The notes beneath the pieces were generated by a model. The model made no database searches, had not been told where the DNA came from, and saw nothing but the letters and a program-made list of their open reading frames with translations. Source: Nocardia harenae NBRC 108248 (lineage in GTDB: Bacteria > Actinomycetota > Actinomycetes > Mycobacteriales > Mycobacteriaceae). Taken from it: a stretch of 64,000 nucleotides of DNA. Shown in pieces: positions 1 through 36,525 of the stretch. How positions within the stretch are numbered: the first letter of the stretch is position 1; the number at the start of each line of letters is the position of its first letter. The DNA lies in NCBI RefSeq assembly GCF_001612885.1, contig NZ_BDBH01000001.1, forward strand, positions 434,001-498,000, read 5' to 3'. The position numbers and the translations under genes are program-made.

Positions 1-9929
<9,929 letters not shown>

Positions 9930-10294
9930 GGGCGGCACCCCCCGGCGATCGAGCTTTTCAGTCGCACACCAACCAGCAACACGATTACCCGCCCATCGTC
10001 GAAGAGCACTGCACCCACCGGAGTCCCCACACGAGCTAGCGGCGATGAACATTCACTATCGCCGCGATGACGCTCGCGAAGTATTCCTACCCGGAGTTCG
10101 CCACATCATGCGGGGATAAAACGCCTGATCGAACCCTCGACCGAGGCCGACCGCCCTCAAGGGTGCCGTTTTCCGCACCGAAAGCGCAAGCCGGCCCTGG
10201 AGACAGGGGTCACTCGAACAGCCGACTTGCTATCTCGCTCACAGCCGATCAGGATGCAGATGCGCTCTCAGCCAGCGAGCGCCCGGCTACCGGT
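9930..10294. other. Intergenic region between NRPS-B stop and NRPS-A start
   Basis: A 365-bp gap that is less GC-rich than the genes around it. It contains small inverted repeats, for example TGAACATTCA at about 10045. No hairpin followed by T residues is visible, so it is unclear whether NRPS-A has its own promoter here or is read through from NRPS-B. No coding sequence is supported. Confidence 0.5.
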
Positions 10295-20650
<10,356 letters not shown>

Positions 20651-20679
20651 CGGAGCACCGGGGACATGGGGAAACTCAC

Positions 20680-28098
<7,419 letters not shown>

Positions 28099-28682
28099 TC
28101 GACTGATCTCACCTCTCGCTTCGAGCCTTGCCACACTTCGACGGGTCCGCCGGGGAGACCGAGGAAAAGGTAGCTCTTCCCGGTCGGCACAGCCCGGCAA
28201 TCATATAAGCAAGGCATACTGCGCCGATCCGGCTCGGGTGCTGCTCGCGGCGGACCGTTGGTTATCGAGGCCGCGCCCAGGCCCGTTGCCGCGGGTGACC
28301 GAGGTCACAAGGGTGTGCGCGGGGTACCACCCGGCGGCACGGTGCCCTGCGGGACCGCGCGGAACTCGCCGGATCGCGTGACGGCGCGGCCGCCCGGCTC
28401 GGAAACGAGCCGCGTCCAGGGTACGTGGCGGAGTTCGGTCTCCGCGCCACTTCCGCGGCGGCTGCCGTTTTGGCGCGGCAGCCGGAGTCGTGGCGTTTGC
28501 CGCCGGTTCGCGGGCAGGCTCCCGAGCGATCTCGGCGCGAATTGTCACGCCGAGAACCGTGGGCGCTCCGCCCGGCGGCGAACTCGCCGCCCGTGCGGCA
28601 CCACCCGCCCCGGCGGCGAACCAGCCGCACGCACCCTCGCGCGCAGCGCGGCACCATTCCGCTCGGCCGCGGCCTCGCGCAC
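28099..28682. other. 584-bp intergenic region upstream of the NRPS genes
   Basis: No coding sequence is supported. It contains one AT-rich island (28199-28225) that may hold the NRPS promoter. Nearer the M23 peptidase stop there is an inverted repeat GGCGGCGA-AC-TCGCCGCC (about 28575-28592) that could help end M23 transcription. The rest is featureless GC-rich sequence. Confidence 0.55.
28199..28225 (-). promoter_or_regulatory. Candidate promoter of the NRPS operon
   Basis: This is the only AT-rich island upstream of NRPS-C. Read on the minus strand it contains TATATGAT, with TATGAT as a possible -10 about 100 nt before ATG 28098. No convincing -35 is seen, and no clear iron-box (IdeR) match. 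Inference only. Confidence 0.3.
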
Positions 28683-29555
28683 TCAGTGCGCGGACGGGCC
28701 CCAGTGCAGCGGCACGCCCTTGGCGGCCAGGTAGGCGATGGGATCGGTCTTGTTGCCGCCCTGATCCCAGATCTCCAGGTGCAGGTGCGGGCCGGTGGAC
28801 TGGCCGCGGTTGCCGACGGTGGCGATCACATCGCCCGCGTTCACCCGCTGCCCCTCGTGCACCAGCATCTCGTTGACGTGGCCGTAGACCGCGGTGGTGC
28901 CGTCGTCCTGCAGCACCCGGACCCAGAGCCCGAACCCGGACGCGGGCCCGGCCTCGATCACGGTGCCACTGCTGACCGAGTGGATCGGCGCGCCGATGGT
29001 GTCGGCGAAGTCGACGCCGTAGTGGAAGGCGCCCCAGCGGGTACCGAAGCCGGAGCTGATCGCCCCGGCCACCGGCCGCACGGCCTGCGCGGGGGCCGCC
29101 TGCTGGGTGACGCCCCTGAGCATGTCCTCCACCTGGGCCAGCGGCGCGGCCAGCTCCGGCGGCAGGTTGTTGATACCGAACGGCGCCGCCACCGGCTGCG
29201 CGACCGGCGCGGCCTGCGCCACCGGCTCCGGCGCGGGGGAGGGCTGGGCCACCGGCTGCACGGCGGCCGCGAGCTGCTCGGCGAGCGGCGCCTCGGCGAT
29301 GCTCTTGAACGCGATGGGCTCGGCCGCGGCATTATCGTCGTGCGTGGGCAGCAGCGGCGCGGCGTAGGCGAGCGCGGGGGCGATCTGGCCTGCGGTGCCG
29401 ATCAGGGCGCCTGCGGCGACCGCGACCCCCGCGGCGTTCTTCACGCGGTCGACCGTGGAGATCTCGGCCCGATGCCGCGTCGGCCTGCCGGTCTCGGCGG
29501 CGCCGATGAGGTCCATGACGGTGATCGAATCGGGGCCTACCCGGTGCTGCGACAA
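28683..29555 (-). CDS. Secreted M23 (LytM-type) peptidoglycan endopeptidase
   Basis: A 290-residue protein. I prefer TTG 29555 because AAGGA lies 6 nt upstream; ATG 29516 is the alternative. An Ala-rich hydrophobic segment (GVAVAAGALIGTAG) about 40 residues in is a signal or membrane sequence. A Pro/Ala linker of ~100 residues follows, then a C-terminal M23 domain. The zinc site is visible as HYGVD (H-x3-D) and HLHLE (HxH), with the usual YGHVNE strand between. Lysostaphin-family enzymes cut peptide cross-links in peptidoglycan outside the membrane. The gene is on the same strand as the NRPS genes but 584 bp upstream, so a link is not indicated. It is divergent from the nitronate monooxygenase-like gene. 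Confidence 0.9.
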   Translation of the reverse strand: MSQHRVGPDSITVMDLIGAAETGRPTRHRAEISTVDRVKNAAGVAVAAGALIGTAGQIAPALAYAAPLLPTHDDNAAAEPIAFKSIAEAPLAEQLAAAVQPVAQPSPAPEPVAQAAPVAQPVAAPFGINNLPPELAAPLAQVEDMLRGVTQQAAPAQAVRPVAGAISSGFGTRWGAFHYGVDFADTIGAPIHSVSSGTVIEAGPASGFGLWVRVLQDDGTTAVYGHVNEMLVHEGQRVNAGDVIATVGNRGQSTGPHLHLEIWDQGGNKTDPIAYLAAKGVPLHWGPSAH

Positions 29556-29720
29556 AGCTCGTCCTTGCGTTCGAACCGACAGAAAACGGGCGCCCGGCGA
29601 AACCTGGTTCGGATAACGTTTCGGCATCCGTCGTGATGGGAACTCTACCCCGTCGTGACCATTCCGCAACCTTCGGATTCCGACCGCGGCGCGAAATCTC
29701 CATCCGCGCAGGTCATGGGC

Positions 29721-29732
29721 GAGGATGGAGCC
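29721..29732 (+). promoter_or_regulatory. -10-like hexamer, leaderless start of nitronate monooxygenase gene
   Basis: GAGGAT is followed by exactly 6 nt and then GTG 29733. The spacing matches other leaderless starts in this window. The same bases could act as a weak Shine-Dalgarno (GGAG), so the two readings compete. Confidence 0.35.
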
Positions 29733-30779
29733 GTGATCCTCGACCAGATCGGCCTCCCCATCGTGCTCGCTCCGATGGCGGGCGGCCCCTCCACGCCGGA
29801 GCTCACCGCCGCCGTGACCGACGCGGGCGGGCTCGGGCTGCTCGCCGCCGGGTACCTGAGCGCCGCGCAGCTCGCGGCCCGCATCGCCGCGGTCGGGGAG
29901 CTGACCACCGGGGCCTTCGGGGTCAACCTCTTCGCGCCGGGCCCGCCCGCCGCGCCAGCGGTGTACGCCGACTACCTGGCGGCGCTCGGGGCCCGCTTCG
30001 AGGTGGGTGCGGCACGGCACGACACCGACGACTGGGCGGCCAAACTCGATCTGCTCGCCGCCGCGCCGGTGCCGGTGGTGACGGTGACCTTCGGCTGCCC
30101 GCAGCCCGCGGAGATCGCGCGGCTGCACGGGGTCGGCACGGAGGTGTGGGTGACCGTCACCTCGGTGGCCGAGGCCGAACACGCCGTCGGCGCCGGGGCC
30201 GACGTGCTGGTCGTCCAGGGAGCCGAGGCGGGCGGGCACCGCGCGGTCTTCCGCGACGACCCAGCCGACGATGCCGGCGATCCGCTCTCCCTGCTCGCCC
30301 TGCTGCAGCTGGCCGGCGCCGCGGTCGAGGTACCGCTGGTCGCCACCGGCGGGCTCACCACCGGCGCCGGGGTCGCGGGCGCCCTCGCCGCGGGAGCCGC
30401 CGCCGCGCAGATCGGCACCGCGTATCTTCGCGCACCGGAGGCGGGGACCAATCCGGTGCACCGCGCGGCGATCGGCGGGTCGACGCCGACCGCGCTCACC
30501 CGCGCCTTCACCGGCCGCAGGGCCCGCGGCATCCGCAATGCCTTCATGGATGAGTTCGGCGCCGCCGCCCCGGTCGCCTACCCCGAGATCCACCACGCCA
30601 CCGCCGCCCTGCGCGCCGCCGCCAGGGCGGCGGGCAACCCCGACGCGGTGAATCTCTGGGCCGGGCAAACCCAGGCACTCGCCCCCGAACTCCCCGCGGG
30701 CGACCTCACCCGGCAGCTCGCCGCCGACGCGAAAGCCGCCCTGGAGAGCGCTCTCGCGCAGCGGTTCCAGCCGCACTGA
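29733..30779 (+). CDS. Nitronate monooxygenase / 2-nitropropane dioxygenase-like FMN protein
   Basis: A TIM-barrel FMN enzyme of 348 residues from GTG 29733. In-frame starts at 29655 (GTG) and 29715 (ATG) would add 26 or 6 residues, but family members normally begin close to PIVLAPMAGGPSTPEL, as here. The FMN phosphate-binding and catalytic region is visible as VQGAEAGGHR and VATGGLTTG, followed by GTAYLRAPEA. The family oxidises alkyl nitronates using FMN and oxygen, and some members have other substrates. Annotation beyond the family is not safe. The stop codon lies inside a palindrome shared with the upstream region of the HD gene. Confidence 0.88.
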   Translation: MILDQIGLPIVLAPMAGGPSTPELTAAVTDAGGLGLLAAGYLSAAQLAARIAAVGELTTGAFGVNLFAPGPPAAPAVYADYLAALGARFEVGAARHDTDDWAAKLDLLAAAPVPVVTVTFGCPQPAEIARLHGVGTEVWVTVTSVAEAEHAVGAGADVLVVQGAEAGGHRAVFRDDPADDAGDPLSLLALLQLAGAAVEVPLVATGGLTTGAGVAGALAAGAAAAQIGTAYLRAPEAGTNPVHRAAIGGSTPTALTRAFTGRRARGIRNAFMDEFGAAAPVAYPEIHHATAALRAAARAAGNPDAVNLWAGQTQALAPELPAGDLTRQLAADAKAALESALAQRFQPH

Positions 30780-30789
30780 CGGTCAGTGC
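30773..30789. repeat. Perfect 17-bp palindrome between NMO and HD genes
   Basis: GCACTGAC-G-GTCAGTGC, with 8-bp arms around one base. It overlaps the NMO stop codon and lies 51-67 nt before the HD start. It is a possible operator; a terminator is less likely because the stem is short and has no T tract. Confidence 0.5.
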
Positions 30790-30827
30790 CGTGCTCGACG
30801 GCGGCTACCTGCCCGCGCGCGAGCGCG

Positions 30828-30839
30828 TAGGCTCCGCCC
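30828..30839 (+). promoter_or_regulatory. Leaderless -10 (TAGGCT) of HD gene
   Basis: TAGGCT sits 6 nt before ATG 30840. No Shine-Dalgarno is present in CCGCCC, so the transcript probably starts at the ATG. Confidence 0.5.
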
Positions 30840-31385
30840 ATGAGCGACGCGCTCGCCGACGACATCGACACCCTGCTCTCCCCCTGGGCCGAGACCATGG
30901 GCGCGGACCGAACCGCGTACACCCACCACGTCCTCCGGGTACTCGAACTGTGCGACCTCGTCGCCCCGCCCGGCACCCCACGCCCCAGCGAACGCCCCGA
31001 GTTCCGGGTCGCCGCCGTCTTCCACGACCTCGGCATCTGGTCGGCGGGCACCTTCGACTACCTGCCGCCCTCCATCGCACTCGCCGAAACCCACCTCCGG
31101 GAAACCGATGCGGCACAGCTGATCCCCACCGTCACCGCGATGATCGAGCACCACCACAAACTCCGCCGCGCGGGCCGGGCCGAAGACCCGGTGGAGATCT
31201 TCCGCCGCGCCGACGCCATCGATGTGGAGCTCGGCCTGCTCGGCCGCTTCGGCGTCCCGCGCCGCGCCTACCGCGCGCTCACCCGCCGCTACCCGGACGC
31301 CGGCTTCCACCGCCGCCTCGTCGCCCTCGCCGGGCAGCGGCTCCGCAGCCATCCCACGTCGCCGCTGCCCATGCTGGAGTGGTGA
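30840..31385 (+). CDS. HD-domain phosphohydrolase-like protein
   Basis: A 181-residue cytosolic protein with the metal-binding pattern of the HD superfamily: an early His (YTHHVLRV), the HD pair (VFHDLGIW ~67) and later His residues (IEHHHKL ~110). HD proteins hydrolyse phosphate esters, often of nucleotides; the substrate cannot be read from sequence. The start is supported by the leaderless -10 TAGGCT. The gene ends 4 bp from the convergent acyl-CoA ligase gene. Confidence 0.85.
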   Translation: MSDALADDIDTLLSPWAETMGADRTAYTHHVLRVLELCDLVAPPGTPRPSERPEFRVAAVFHDLGIWSAGTFDYLPPSIALAETHLRETDAAQLIPTVTAMIEHHHKLRRAGRAEDPVEIFRRADAIDVELGLLGRFGVPRRAYRALTRRYPDAGFHRRLVALAGQRLRSHPTSPLPMLEW

Positions 31386-31389
31386 AGGC

Positions 31390-33027
31390 TCAGGTCAGCG
31401 TGCTGACCACCAGGTCACCGTCGGCGTACTGCGCCCGCAGCCGCTTCTTGTCGAACTTGCCGACGCTGGTCTTCGGCACCTCGGGAATGAACGTCCAGCG
31501 CTCCGGCAGCTGCCACTTGGCGAACTTGTCCGCGAGGAAATCGCGCAGCTCCTCCGGCTCGGCCTGCGCGCCGTCGCCGAGCACGATGGCGACCAGCGGG
31601 CGCTCGTCCCACTTCTCGTCCGGCACGCCGATCACCGCCGCCTCGGCCACCGCCGGGTGCGCCATGACCGCGTTCTCCAGGTCGACCGACGAGATCCACT
31701 CGCCGCCGGACTTGATCACGTCCTTGGCCCGGTCCACCAGCGTCAGGTACCCGTTCGGGCTGATGATGCCGACGTCGCCGGTGCGCAGCCAGCCTTCGTC
31801 GAACTTGTCCGGGTCGATCTGGCCGCCGTCCGGGGCGTAGTAGGAGCCGGTGATCCACGGCCCGCGCACCTCGAGCTCGCCGAGCGACTTGCCGTCGTTC
31901 GCCACCACCGCGCCCGCGTCGTCCACCAGCCGCGCCTGCACCGCGGCCGGGAAGCGGCCCTGGCTGATCCGGTAGCCCCACTCCTCCTCGGCTGCGACCC
32001 GGGCGGGCGGCTGCGCCACGCTGCCGAGCGGGGAGGTCTCGGTCATTCCCCAGGCGTGCACGATCTTCACGCCGTGCCGCTCCTCGAAGGCCTTCATCAT
32101 GGCGGGCGGCACCGCGGAGCCGCCGACCACCACCGAGCGCAGGTGGCTGATGTCCTGCGGCGCGGCCGCCAGCCCGGCCAGCACCCCGCCCCAGATGGTC
32201 GGCACCGCGGCCGCGAAGGTCGGCCGCTGGTCGGCCATCATCTCCAGCAGCGGCCCCGGCTGCAGGAAGCGGTCCGGCATCAGCACATTCGCGCCGGACA
32301 TGAGCGCCGCGTACGGCAGCCCCCAGGCATTGGCGTGGAAGAGCGGGACGATGGCGAGCACGTAGTCGGCCTCGGCGAAGTTCATGCTGGCCGGGCTCAG
32401 CACCTGCATGGCGTGCAGCCAGTTCGAGCGGTGCGAGTAGACGACGCCCTTGGGGTCGCCGGTGGTGCCCGAGGTGTAACACATGGCGGCGGCGGAGCGC
32501 TCGTCGATCACCGGGAAGTCGTAGGTATCCGGCTGGGCCGCGAGCAGCTCGGTGTAGGAGTGCACCTGCACGCCCGCGGGCGCCTCCAGCGCGGCGGCGT
32601 CGCCATTGGCCACGATGACGTGCCGCACCGTCGTCAGGTTCGGCAGGTACTGGGCGAACATCGGCAGCAGCGTGCCGTCCACGATGACCACCCGGTCCTC
32701 GGCGTGGTTGGCCACGTAGACCAGCTGGTCCGGGAAGAGCCGGATATTCAGCGCGTGCAGCACCGCGCCCATGGCGGGCACCGCGATGTAGGCGACCATG
32801 TGCTCGTTGTTGTTCCACATGAAGGTGCCGACCCGATCGCCGACATCGATGCCGAGCCCGCGCAGCGCGTTCGCCAGCCGGGCCGACTCGGTGCCGAGCT
32901 CGCGGTAGGTCATGGACCGCACCCCGGAGCCGGTCCAGGTGGAGACGGTCGAATCCCCGAGGAAGGTCGACGCGTACCGCAGCAACGTCGCCATCGACAA
33001 CGGCTCGTCCTGCATGGTGCTCAACAT
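31390..33027 (-). CDS. Long-chain fatty-acyl-CoA ligase (FadD-type)
   Basis: A 545-residue AMP-forming ligase. ATG 33027 has GGGAG 8 nt upstream. The ATP-binding motif CYTSGTTGDPKGV is at ~185, the A5-type motif GMTETSP at ~330, and GWLRTGD is present. A Lys-containing C-terminal motif VGKFDKKRLR is where the family places the adenylation lysine. The family activates fatty acids to acyl-AMP and then acyl-CoA in the cytosol. The length and the opening FLGDSTVSTW fit the long/medium-chain FACS group. There is no neighbouring fatty acid degradation gene except possibly the monooxygenase next door, which is divergent. Chain length and pathway are unknown. Confidence 0.92.
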   Translation of the reverse strand: MLSTMQDEPLSMATLLRYASTFLGDSTVSTWTGSGVRSMTYRELGTESARLANALRGLGIDVGDRVGTFMWNNNEHMVAYIAVPAMGAVLHALNIRLFPDQLVYVANHAEDRVVIVDGTLLPMFAQYLPNLTTVRHVIVANGDAAALEAPAGVQVHSYTELLAAQPDTYDFPVIDERSAAAMCYTSGTTGDPKGVVYSHRSNWLHAMQVLSPASMNFAEADYVLAIVPLFHANAWGLPYAALMSGANVLMPDRFLQPGPLLEMMADQRPTFAAAVPTIWGGVLAGLAAAPQDISHLRSVVVGGSAVPPAMMKAFEERHGVKIVHAWGMTETSPLGSVAQPPARVAAEEEWGYRISQGRFPAAVQARLVDDAGAVVANDGKSLGELEVRGPWITGSYYAPDGGQIDPDKFDEGWLRTGDVGIISPNGYLTLVDRAKDVIKSGGEWISSVDLENAVMAHPAVAEAAVIGVPDEKWDERPLVAIVLGDGAQAEPEELRDFLADKFAKWQLPERWTFIPEVPKTSVGKFDKKRLRAQYADGDLVVSTLT

Positions 33028-33080
33028 TCGCAAAACTCCCTTCTCGGGGCCCGCGCCCGCCGCTACCAGCGGTTTTCGCG

Positions 33081-33096
33081 CATGAGCCAGATCACA
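33081..33096. promoter_or_regulatory. CRP/GlxR-like site upstream of fadD
   Basis: CATGA-N6-TCACA matches 8 of the 10 conserved positions of the TGTGA-N6-TCACA consensus. It lies about 55 nt before the fadD start. One chance match in this much DNA is possible. Confidence 0.35.
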
Positions 33097-33501
33097 CCGG
33101 CGATGCTACCGAAGGGTAGGCGAGTGGTGGGACAGCCCGGTGGAATCGGACGCCCGTACCGGACCCGAGGGGGGTGGTGAGCCGGACCGGCCGGCGGCGA
33201 CACCCCCTGCGACGTCGCCGACTGCCGATCCGGCCGGTTGATCCGCTCTCCGTTGTAACCCGGCGGTCACGGTGTCGGCCAGCCGTTCGCCGGAGGGCGA
33301 CCTGATCGAGACCAACCGGCCGGGAACGAAAATGGACGAAACTCTCTGACCTGCGACTTCTCCTCCGTGAACAGTGCCGAAGCGCATGAACAGATGCACA
33401 TGCAGAATCTTCACGGGGACTTCATCGCGCAAGACCCTCGATATGGCCGAAAATCTCGATTCACTGTCCGCGGATCTCTTCGGACCAGCGCTTTCGCCCC
33501 C

Positions 33502-33513
33502 TAGGCTGGAGCC
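33502..33513 (+). promoter_or_regulatory. Leaderless -10 (TAGGCT) of monooxygenase gene
   Basis: TAGGCT, then GGAGCC (6 nt), then ATG 33514. The position is identical to that in the HD gene. Confidence 0.5.
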
Positions 33514-34977
33514 ATGACTGCGCCGTCGATCATCGTCATCGGGGCCGGGTTCGCCGGCCTCGGTCTCGCCATGGAGCTGCGCCGCGCCGGACTGGAGAAC
33601 TTCACCATCCTGGAGCGCGCGACCGACCTCGGCGGCGTCTGGCGGGAGAACACCTACCCCGGCGCGGCCTGCGACGTGCCGTCGCCGCTGTACTCGTGGT
33701 CCTTCGAGCCGAAATCCGACTGGCCGCGCCGCTTCTCGGAGCAGCGCGACATCCACGACTACATGCGCGGCGTCGCCGAGAAGCACCACTTGGCGCGGCA
33801 CATCCGCTTCGGCGCCGAGGTGACCGATGCCGAGTACGACGAGCGCACCGCCCGCTGGACCGTCCGCACCGCCGCGGGCGACCGCCTGGAGGCGGATGTC
33901 TTGATCCCCGCCGTCGGCCAGCTCTCCCGCCCCGCGCTGCCCGATATCCCCGGCATCGAGACCTTCACCGGCGCCGCCTTCCACTCCGCCGAGTGGGACC
34001 ACTCCGTCGAGCTCGCGGGCAAGCGGATCGCCTGCATCGGCACCGGAGCCAGTGCCGTGCAGTACATTCCGCGCATCGCCCCCGCGGCCGCGCACCTCAC
34101 GCTCTTCCAGCGCTCGGCCGCCTGGGTGCTGCCCAAGGGCGATGTCGAGTACAGCGCCGTGCACCACGCCCTCTTCAGGTACCTGCCGCCCACCCGGCTC
34201 GCCGAGCGCTTCGCCATCTGGGCCTTCTTCGAATTCCTCGCCCTCGGCCTCACCGACCTCCCCGCCATCAAGCGCCCCGTCGTCGCCATCGCCGACCGGC
34301 ATCGCAAGACGCAGGTCACCGACCCAGAACTGCTCGCCAAGCTCACCCCCGACTACGCGGCAGGCTGCAAGCGCGGGCTCTTCTCCAACGAGTACTTCCC
34401 CGCCCTGGCACGGCCCAATGTCACAGTCGAGACCACCGCCATCACCGAGGTGACGCCCTCCGGCCTGCGCACCGCCGACGGCGCCGAGCACCAGGTCGAC
34501 GTGATCATCTACGGCACCGGCTTCAAGGGCACCGAGTTCCTGGCGCCCATGACCATCTCCGGCGCGGGCGGCCGCAAACTCGCCGACGAGTGGGGCACCG
34601 GGGGCGCGCGGGCCTTCCTCGGCCTCTCCGTCCCGCACTTCCCCAACCTGTTCATGATGTACGGCCCCAATACGAATATCGGGGCGGGCTCGGTGATCTA
34701 CATGCTCGAATCCCAGGCGCGGTACATCCGCCAGGTGGTCCAGCACCTCGCCGGTCGCCCCGGCACCGCCGTCGCCGCCAAGGTCGAGGCCGAGCGGGAC
34801 TGGGACGACTACCTCCAGCGGCGCCTGAAGGACACGCCGTGGAACTTCTGCACCAGCTGGTACCGCAATGCCGCCGGGCGGATCACCAACAACTGGCCCG
34901 GCGCCACCGCGCTCTACCGCTGGCGCACCCGCCGCTTCAACCCCGACGATTACAGCGAATACACAAAAGCCTCGTAG
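33514..34977 (+). CDS. Flavin-containing (Baeyer-Villiger-type) monooxygenase
   Basis: A 487-residue protein with two dinucleotide folds: GAGFAGLG at ~10 for FAD and GTGASAVQ at ~175 for NADPH. Between them is FTGAAFHSAEWD, a variant of the Baeyer-Villiger fingerprint FxGxxxHxxxWP/D. YGTGFKGTEF at ~335 is typical of this group. Such enzymes insert oxygen next to a ketone or oxidise heteroatoms. Actinobacterial genomes carry many copies, and the substrate cannot be inferred. It is monocistronic: the next gene starts 71 bp later behind its own strong ribosome-binding site. Confidence 0.9.
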   Translation: MTAPSIIVIGAGFAGLGLAMELRRAGLENFTILERATDLGGVWRENTYPGAACDVPSPLYSWSFEPKSDWPRRFSEQRDIHDYMRGVAEKHHLARHIRFGAEVTDAEYDERTARWTVRTAAGDRLEADVLIPAVGQLSRPALPDIPGIETFTGAAFHSAEWDHSVELAGKRIACIGTGASAVQYIPRIAPAAAHLTLFQRSAAWVLPKGDVEYSAVHHALFRYLPPTRLAERFAIWAFFEFLALGLTDLPAIKRPVVAIADRHRKTQVTDPELLAKLTPDYAAGCKRGLFSNEYFPALARPNVTVETTAITEVTPSGLRTADGAEHQVDVIIYGTGFKGTEFLAPMTISGAGGRKLADEWGTGGARAFLGLSVPHFPNLFMMYGPNTNIGAGSVIYMLESQARYIRQVVQHLAGRPGTAVAAKVEAERDWDDYLQRRLKDTPWNFCTSWYRNAAGRITNNWPGATALYRWRTRRFNPDDYSEYTKAS

Positions 34978-35048
34978 CTTCGGTTCTGCACCCCTGTAGC
35001 AATTCTCCAGTAATCTTGTGCGCACCGGTTCCGACCAGGAGGTGCGCG

Positions 35049-36359
35049 ATGCTGTGGGTGCTGCTCGCTGTGCTGATCGTCGCCGTGCTGGGGTTGTATC
35101 TGCTGCGCGAGCGTGGGCTCGGGCGGGCGGATTCCGCGGACGTCGCTCGGGAGTCGGCCACCGACGAGCCGGAGGCCGCCGACACCCGCGGCCGGCACCG
35201 AGACCCGGTCGCAGCCGATCCCGGATCGCCCTTCGACGGTTCGGATACCGCCGAGCCCGGCTACGCCCGTCGCGCCACCGCCGCCCCCGCGCTGGAGCCG
35301 CTATCCCCGGCCCATCGAACCCTCACCCAGCTCAGCCAGGCCCTCGGCGTCCACACCCCGCGTACCGAAGCCGCCCGCCAGGCACTCGAAGCCGCCGCCG
35401 ACCGCCGCCGCGTAGCCGGCTTCCTGCTGGCCCGAGCCGACCTCGAGCAAGCCGAACTCACCGCCCGCGAGGGGCTCTTCTACATCCGCGCCGCCCGGAT
35501 AGCCATGCGCATGGACCCGGGCCAGGAGCTACCCCCGCTCCCCGCCCAAACCGAAGCGGGCGAAGTCCCCGAAACCCGCACCCGCACCTACCGCGGCACC
35601 CGGATCACCCTCTCCCCCAGCCCCTCTCCCGCCACCCCGCACCACCACCCCGGCGGCCGAATCGCCGACCGCCTGATCCCCGCGGGGTGGTACTCGGAGC
35701 AATGGTGGCGCCCCGCCCTCGCCACCGGCGCCTGGCCCCCCGGCACCGACGCCCTTTTCACCGCCCTCTTCGCCGACGAACCGCCCCGCCCCGGTGCGGG
35801 CATCGGCCTGGACCGCAAAGACCCCGCCACCCCCACAGCACCGGCCCTCACATCACCGACCTCCGCCCCATCACCGCCCCCCGCATCTCCAGTCCCCAGC
35901 CCCGCACCAGCCCAGGCACCTCCAGTCCCCGGCCTCGCACCAGCCCCGGTACCTCCGGTCCCCGGCCCCGCACCAGCCCCCGCACCTCCGGTGCTCGATC
36001 CAACGCCCACCCCGGAGCCTCCGCTCCCCGGCTCGCCCGCCCCGCCTGAAACCGCGGCCACAGGCGACAACCCCACCCCACCGGATTCAGCCGAAGCCCC
36101 GAAAGTCCCTATCCCCGAGCAAGATTCCCCCGCGGGCGCCGCCGACCCCACCCGCCGCGACCTCCCCTACGACGACCCCCAATACCGCGCCAACGGCTAC
36201 GGCATCACCGCCGACCACCCCGCCCCCGGCAACAACGGCGCCGACTACAACGGAGCGACCCGCAACGGCCACCGCCCCCACGGCCCCCGCGGCTACGAAG
36301 ACCTCGGCGGCTACGAAGGCGGCGCCTACGACCCCGGCGGCCTGGACCCGCCCTACTGA
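35049..36359 (+). CDS. Membrane-anchored Pro-rich protein of unknown function
   Basis: A 436-residue protein; AGGAGG lies 7 nt before ATG 35049. It has one N-terminal membrane helix (WVLLAVLIVAVLGLYLL), then an acidic linker, and a ~150-residue helical part (~85-240) with an Arg/Ala-rich segment that has no family I recognise. From ~265 to ~345 there is a low-complexity region of imperfect repeats of the type PPVPGxAPAP. The C-terminus (~370-436) is rich in Gly, Tyr, Asn and Asp. The topology suggests a short N-terminus and a large extracytoplasmic or cytoplasmic domain; which side is not clear. A possible -10 TAATCT lies about 30 nt upstream. No function is assigned. Confidence 0.75.
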   Translation: MLWVLLAVLIVAVLGLYLLRERGLGRADSADVARESATDEPEAADTRGRHRDPVAADPGSPFDGSDTAEPGYARRATAAPALEPLSPAHRTLTQLSQALGVHTPRTEAARQALEAAADRRRVAGFLLARADLEQAELTAREGLFYIRAARIAMRMDPGQELPPLPAQTEAGEVPETRTRTYRGTRITLSPSPSPATPHHHPGGRIADRLIPAGWYSEQWWRPALATGAWPPGTDALFTALFADEPPRPGAGIGLDRKDPATPTAPALTSPTSAPSPPPASPVPSPAPAQAPPVPGLAPAPVPPVPGPAPAPAPPVLDPTPTPEPPLPGSPAPPETAATGDNPTPPDSAEAPKVPIPEQDSPAGAADPTRRDLPYDDPQYRANGYGITADHPAPGNNGADYNGATRNGHRPHGPRGYEDLGGYEGGAYDPGGLDPPY

Positions 36360-36436
36360 CCCACCCACGATGCGGCTCCCCGCACCCCCACCCGGTAGAC
36401 TGCCGCCTACCCGGACCGCCGAGCGGCCCCGGCCCC

Positions 36437-36509
36437 GCCCTCGTAGCTCAGGGGATAGAGCACGGCTCTCCTAAAGCCGGTGTCGCAGGTTCGAATCCTG
36501 CCGAGGGCA
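36437..36509 (+). tRNA. tRNA-Arg (anticodon CCT)
   Basis: A complete cloverleaf: acceptor GCCCTCG (36437-36443) pairs with CGAGGGC (36502-36508), discriminator A 36509. The anticodon stem CGGCT/AGCCG encloses loop CTCCTAA, giving anticodon CCT. The T arm carries GGTTCGAATCC. The CCA end is not encoded. A likely -10 TAGACT lies at 36396. A tyrosine-recombinase remnant follows immediately, so the 3' end was probably an integration site. Confidence 0.96.
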
Positions 36510-36525
36510 CACCCATCACCGCAGG

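Larger units (their letters stand above)
33028..33513. other. 486-bp divergent intergenic region, fadD / monooxygenase
   Basis: No gene is supported. It contains a CRP-like site (33081-33096), a short inverted repeat CTACC-GAAG-GGTAG (33108-33121) and, at its right end, the leaderless promoter of the monooxygenase. The middle has a moderately AT-rich stretch (about 33325-33480) with no recognised motif. Confidence 0.5.

Noticed and set aside
28199..28225. IdeR/iron-box in the NRPS upstream region, which would suggest a siderophore
   Set aside because: The AT-rich island does not follow the TTAGGTTAGGCTAACCTAA pattern, and no siderophore-specific genes are in the window.
28262..28680. Small open frames in the gap between NRPS-C and the M23 gene
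   Set aside because: Arg/Pro/Gly-rich on all frames, no ribosome-binding site, no family likeness.
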